Part shown: in pieces, positions 35,229 through 64,000 of the stretch
How the letters are laid out: every line of letters begins with the position of its first letter
Numbering within the stretch: position 1 is the first letter of the stretch
Source: Luscinia megarhynchos
Taxonomy: Eukaryota; Chordata; Aves; Passeriformes; Turdidae
Direction of reading: 5' to 3'
NCBI GenBank assembly: GCA_034336665.1
Contig: CM067590.1
Location: 5,492,459 to 5,556,458, forward strand
DNA: 64,000 nucleotides
Made by a program: the position numbers and the translations under genes
The notes under the pieces: generated by a model
What the model saw: the letters and a program-made list of their open reading frames with translations, nothing else
Databases searched by the model: none
What the model was told of the DNA's origin: nothing

Positions 35229-37792
35229 AGAGACCTTGGATTAAACATCAGCATCAGGATGGGCATGGGCTGGGAGGGGCACAGCCCAGGGGGGCTTTGT
35301 CCGGGGTCCCCCCCCAGGAGCCCCAGCTCGAGCTGTGCTGTGTCTGCAGCACGGAGACCCCAGAGTCTGGGACTGTGCTGTGGGGAACCTGGGGCCCAGC
35401 CAGTGAGAGGAGCTGCTCTGGCTGGGGGAGTGTGGGCTGTGCAGGGGTCACACAGGGCCTGTGGGGTCACTGGAGCCACCTCTGCACAGGGGCCTTGATC
35501 CAGCAGTGCCGGGCCTGGATGGTCTGACAGGGGAGTTTCCTTAGCACCCCACCAACTTCCAGGCTGGCTGGACAGTGTTAGTCCTGCAGCAGATTGTGTG
35601 AGTGCCCAGCCAGAGACTAGGAAGGAAGAAGCATCTTCTCTCTCAGTGCTCTGCTCCTTTAGCTCTCCTGTGTCTTTATTGCTTCTGCATGTTTTGTTCT
35701 TGGTATCCCATGGAAACCTTGGCCAGGCCTGTATGCCAGGACTTTCTGTGTTTGCTTTCTAAAAGCATGAAGAAAAGCAGGTGGAAGCTTCCTTCTGAAT
35801 CAGCACTGCCCCAGGCACTGCTGGAGTGTCCTGGAAGGTGCAGACTGGAGGATGTGGGACAATGATGCAAAATCAGTAGCCACTTGCCAAACTCTTGTCA
35901 ATTCTGCTTTATGCCAAATGGAAGTGTGGTACTTGCCATCGTGATGCTATGCTGGTATCTTACCATGGTGCCTCCTTTTCAGGCAACAGATACACCCCAG
36001 AGAATTAAAAAAACCCCAAAACCCCAATCTTTTAAGTGTCCGTCCTTGAAATCATTACAATATATAGAAGTGTTCTAATCTCAGCAGCAGCAGCAAGGAT
36101 TTGTATCTTAAATAAGTGGCAATAAAGGGCAGATTTGGTTAAAATGAAAGAAATTTTAACTTTTAAAGGTGAAAAAATCTCAGTGTTTCTTCCTTTGCTT
36201 ACTAAATACTGTAGTTATGCTGTGTAGCTTGCACTCATCACCATATTGGTATGTTCTGCTTGTAGGGTTTGAATTTTGTAGAGGGCAAAGGCAAGGAAAG
36301 TTACCTCCTATTCAAATAACTCTGAAAATGTGTGTTACATGGTTTTATAACTTAGACATGATGACCAGAGACAGTTCAGCTGTTTGGGTGTTGTTTACCA
36401 GAACAGGAAACTTCTCTGAGATTGTGCTCAGCAAGTTTGACAGAGCCAGAAGGGAATGTGCATTTAATGACAGAATTTGCAGTACAACTGAGATGACCTG
36501 GCATCTTAAAAATTGTCTGCTGAGGGGAGTCTCTTGCCCTGCTTCCAGCTTTGCTCTCCGTGTTCTCCTGTGCTGTGGCATTAACTGGTGCTTATCTTGC
36601 TGCAAGGAAAGCAGATTAAAACTGCTGACACAACAAAAAGGGCCCCCTGTGTGGTTTTCCATTGCTTTCACAGTACAGATTGGTTTTCCCATGGGCAGAG
36701 GGTGCTGCCACTTGGAACACAAAAATGGAGGTAGAACCTGATCTGTGGGTCAAGGGGAGCAAGAGCTGCCAGCTCTTAATGCTTCAGCACATATTGAAAA
36801 GACAAAGGTTCAGTTCAAATCCATGCTGTGTTATATCTCAAATTAGCATAAGTCTTCTCATGGTTTATTCTATAATGTGCTCAGGTATTTCTTTAAAAAT
36901 TTGACCTTCACTGTCAGGTTGAATTAACAACAGCTGCTGGTGTAGGGCCTGGAAGTCTCTTCATGCAGGGAGCATTCCCTTTCTAGACTGAGGGTTTCTG
37001 GTTGCTGTTTCTGACTTCTGTTACTCAACTTCTGGCTGTCAGTAGTGGTGCAGTCCCTGGAAAGGCTTATCCTTTAGCAGATCTAGATCTGTAGATCCTG
37101 TTGCAGAAACACAGTTTAGATATCCTGATTCTGACTACTCCAAAGTAGTTGACATGCTTGAAAAACTGGGATTCTGTCAAGCCATGAGCAGCTGGAGGCT
37201 GGTGTGAGTTTTAGTTGTAGGTCACCTAAAACATCAGGATTCAGTCCCCAATGGTGGACTGAGGCCTAGGGTATCTTCCTGTGATAGGAATTCTGGATGT
37301 TTTATCCAGGCTTTCTTTAAAAAGCAGCAAAAATAGAAACTATCAAATCCTCAGTATGCCCTCCAGTCAGTGTGCAGCACAGACTCACAGGTTTCATACT
37401 CCAAAGGCAGCATTAAACAGTAACAGGCCTTGAGGTGCAGGATGGACAATGTTTATAGGAGAAAACATTCAGAATTATTAAAAAAGTAATGGTTCCCAGC
37501 TGAAACACTGAACTGGGTCAGACCTTGCTGCTTCTTGTTTCCCTGTCTGAAAGAGTTCTGGGCTTAAGGTTGGAATTGAGGTTGAGGTGGCAGTTTGGTT
37601 TTGTCTGGTCAAGTACCTGGACATGGGGACCTGATTTGTACTTTGGCTGTCGGGAATACTTCCCTGTTTACAGGAATGTCTTCAAAATCTATTTTGATGC
37701 TTTTTATTAGTATAAAAAAATAGAAATCCTGAGGAGCTCTTTAATGGTACATAGTTCTGTAAAATGTCGTGTTTGTGCTTTTGAAAGAATGA

Positions 37793-63530
<25,738 letters not shown>

Positions 63531-64000
63531 CTTGCTCGTGCTTTTTGTATGGAATAGATAATGGAGTGACAGAAGTTGAAACATTTTTGTTAGTGTAAAA
63601 CTCATTTTGCGCCAATTTTCACAAGTGTTTGTCTTAGTCTAAATGAGAAGTGAAAAGGTTTTATATTCTGGGATGCAACTGACATGTTCAAATGTTTGAA
63701 ATCCCACAATGTTAGACCAATTTTAAGTTCCTTTAAGTTATTTCATTTAAAACATGTTAAAAATCCCCTGAAATCTTAAGTAGATTGCATTAACTAGATC
63801 CTCTGGATGGTGGTAAAATTGAAGCATGCTTTCACTTATGAGACTAACATTTGTTTCATTGAATGTTGTCTGCAAAAACTGGAATTTTCTGAAAAATATC
63901 AGGCTGAATTCATTGATTTTCTTTGGTTTTATGTTGTTCTTCCTACCCATCCCCCTGTCCTTTTGTTCCCCCCCTTTCAGTAGTATGGAAGAATAGTTGA
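63531..64000 (+). other. ELAVL1: ELAVL1 3' UTR, first 470 nt
   Basis: U-rich sequence directly after the stop codon, with no poly(A) signal evident before the window ends. ELAVL1 mRNA is known for a long, U-rich, self-regulated 3' UTR, so the gene continues past the edge. Confidence 0.85.

Overview
This window is vertebrate nuclear DNA, almost certainly from a bird and most likely a songbird. Genes are split by GT-AG introns. About twenty 5'-truncated CR1 LINE copies are present, and the intron between ELAVL1 exons 2 and 3 holds an endogenous-retrovirus LTR that resembles passerine ERV LTRs. Gene content (MATK, ELAVL1) matches what I recall of chicken chromosome 28, the counterpart of parts of human 19p. 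The species assignment is inference.

Layout, left to right. 1-1370: GC-rich DNA with no recognisable gene. 1383-3010, minus strand: a complete three-exon complexin of the CPLX3/CPLX4 subclass, 155 aa, ending in the prenylation box CALM. 3011-3780: a short intergenic stretch with homeodomain-type sites. 4228-8004, minus strand: complete coding sequence of MATK (CSK-homologous kinase), 12 coding exons, 447 aa. A candidate untranslated first exon lies at about 10283-10480. 10.5-24.2 kb: intergenic DNA with CR1 copies. 24.3-24.6 kb: an orphan CpG island with two YY1-type sites. 27.0-27.2 kb: CpG-island promoter and noncoding exon 1 of ELAVL1. 37985-63530, plus strand: complete ELAVL1 (HuR) coding sequence, five coding exons, 326 aa. 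The window ends inside the ELAVL1 3' UTR.

The genes do not form a pathway. The complexin would act at retinal ribbon synapses, MATK is a negative regulator of Src-family kinases in blood and neural cells, and ELAVL1 is a ubiquitous AU-rich-element binding protein.

The best observation is evolutionary. A CPLX3/4-class gene sits beside MATK just as CPLX3 sits near CSK, the MATK paralogue, in human 15q24. That makes it a candidate retained ohnologue missing from the human MATK locus. Other points are a Cys in place of the HuR tyrosine at residue 200, near-identical inverted CR1 copies flanking the ELAVL1 start-codon exon, and an unusual U-rich/AAG acceptor at ELAVL1 exon 5. I found no novel defence, mobile or biosynthetic system.
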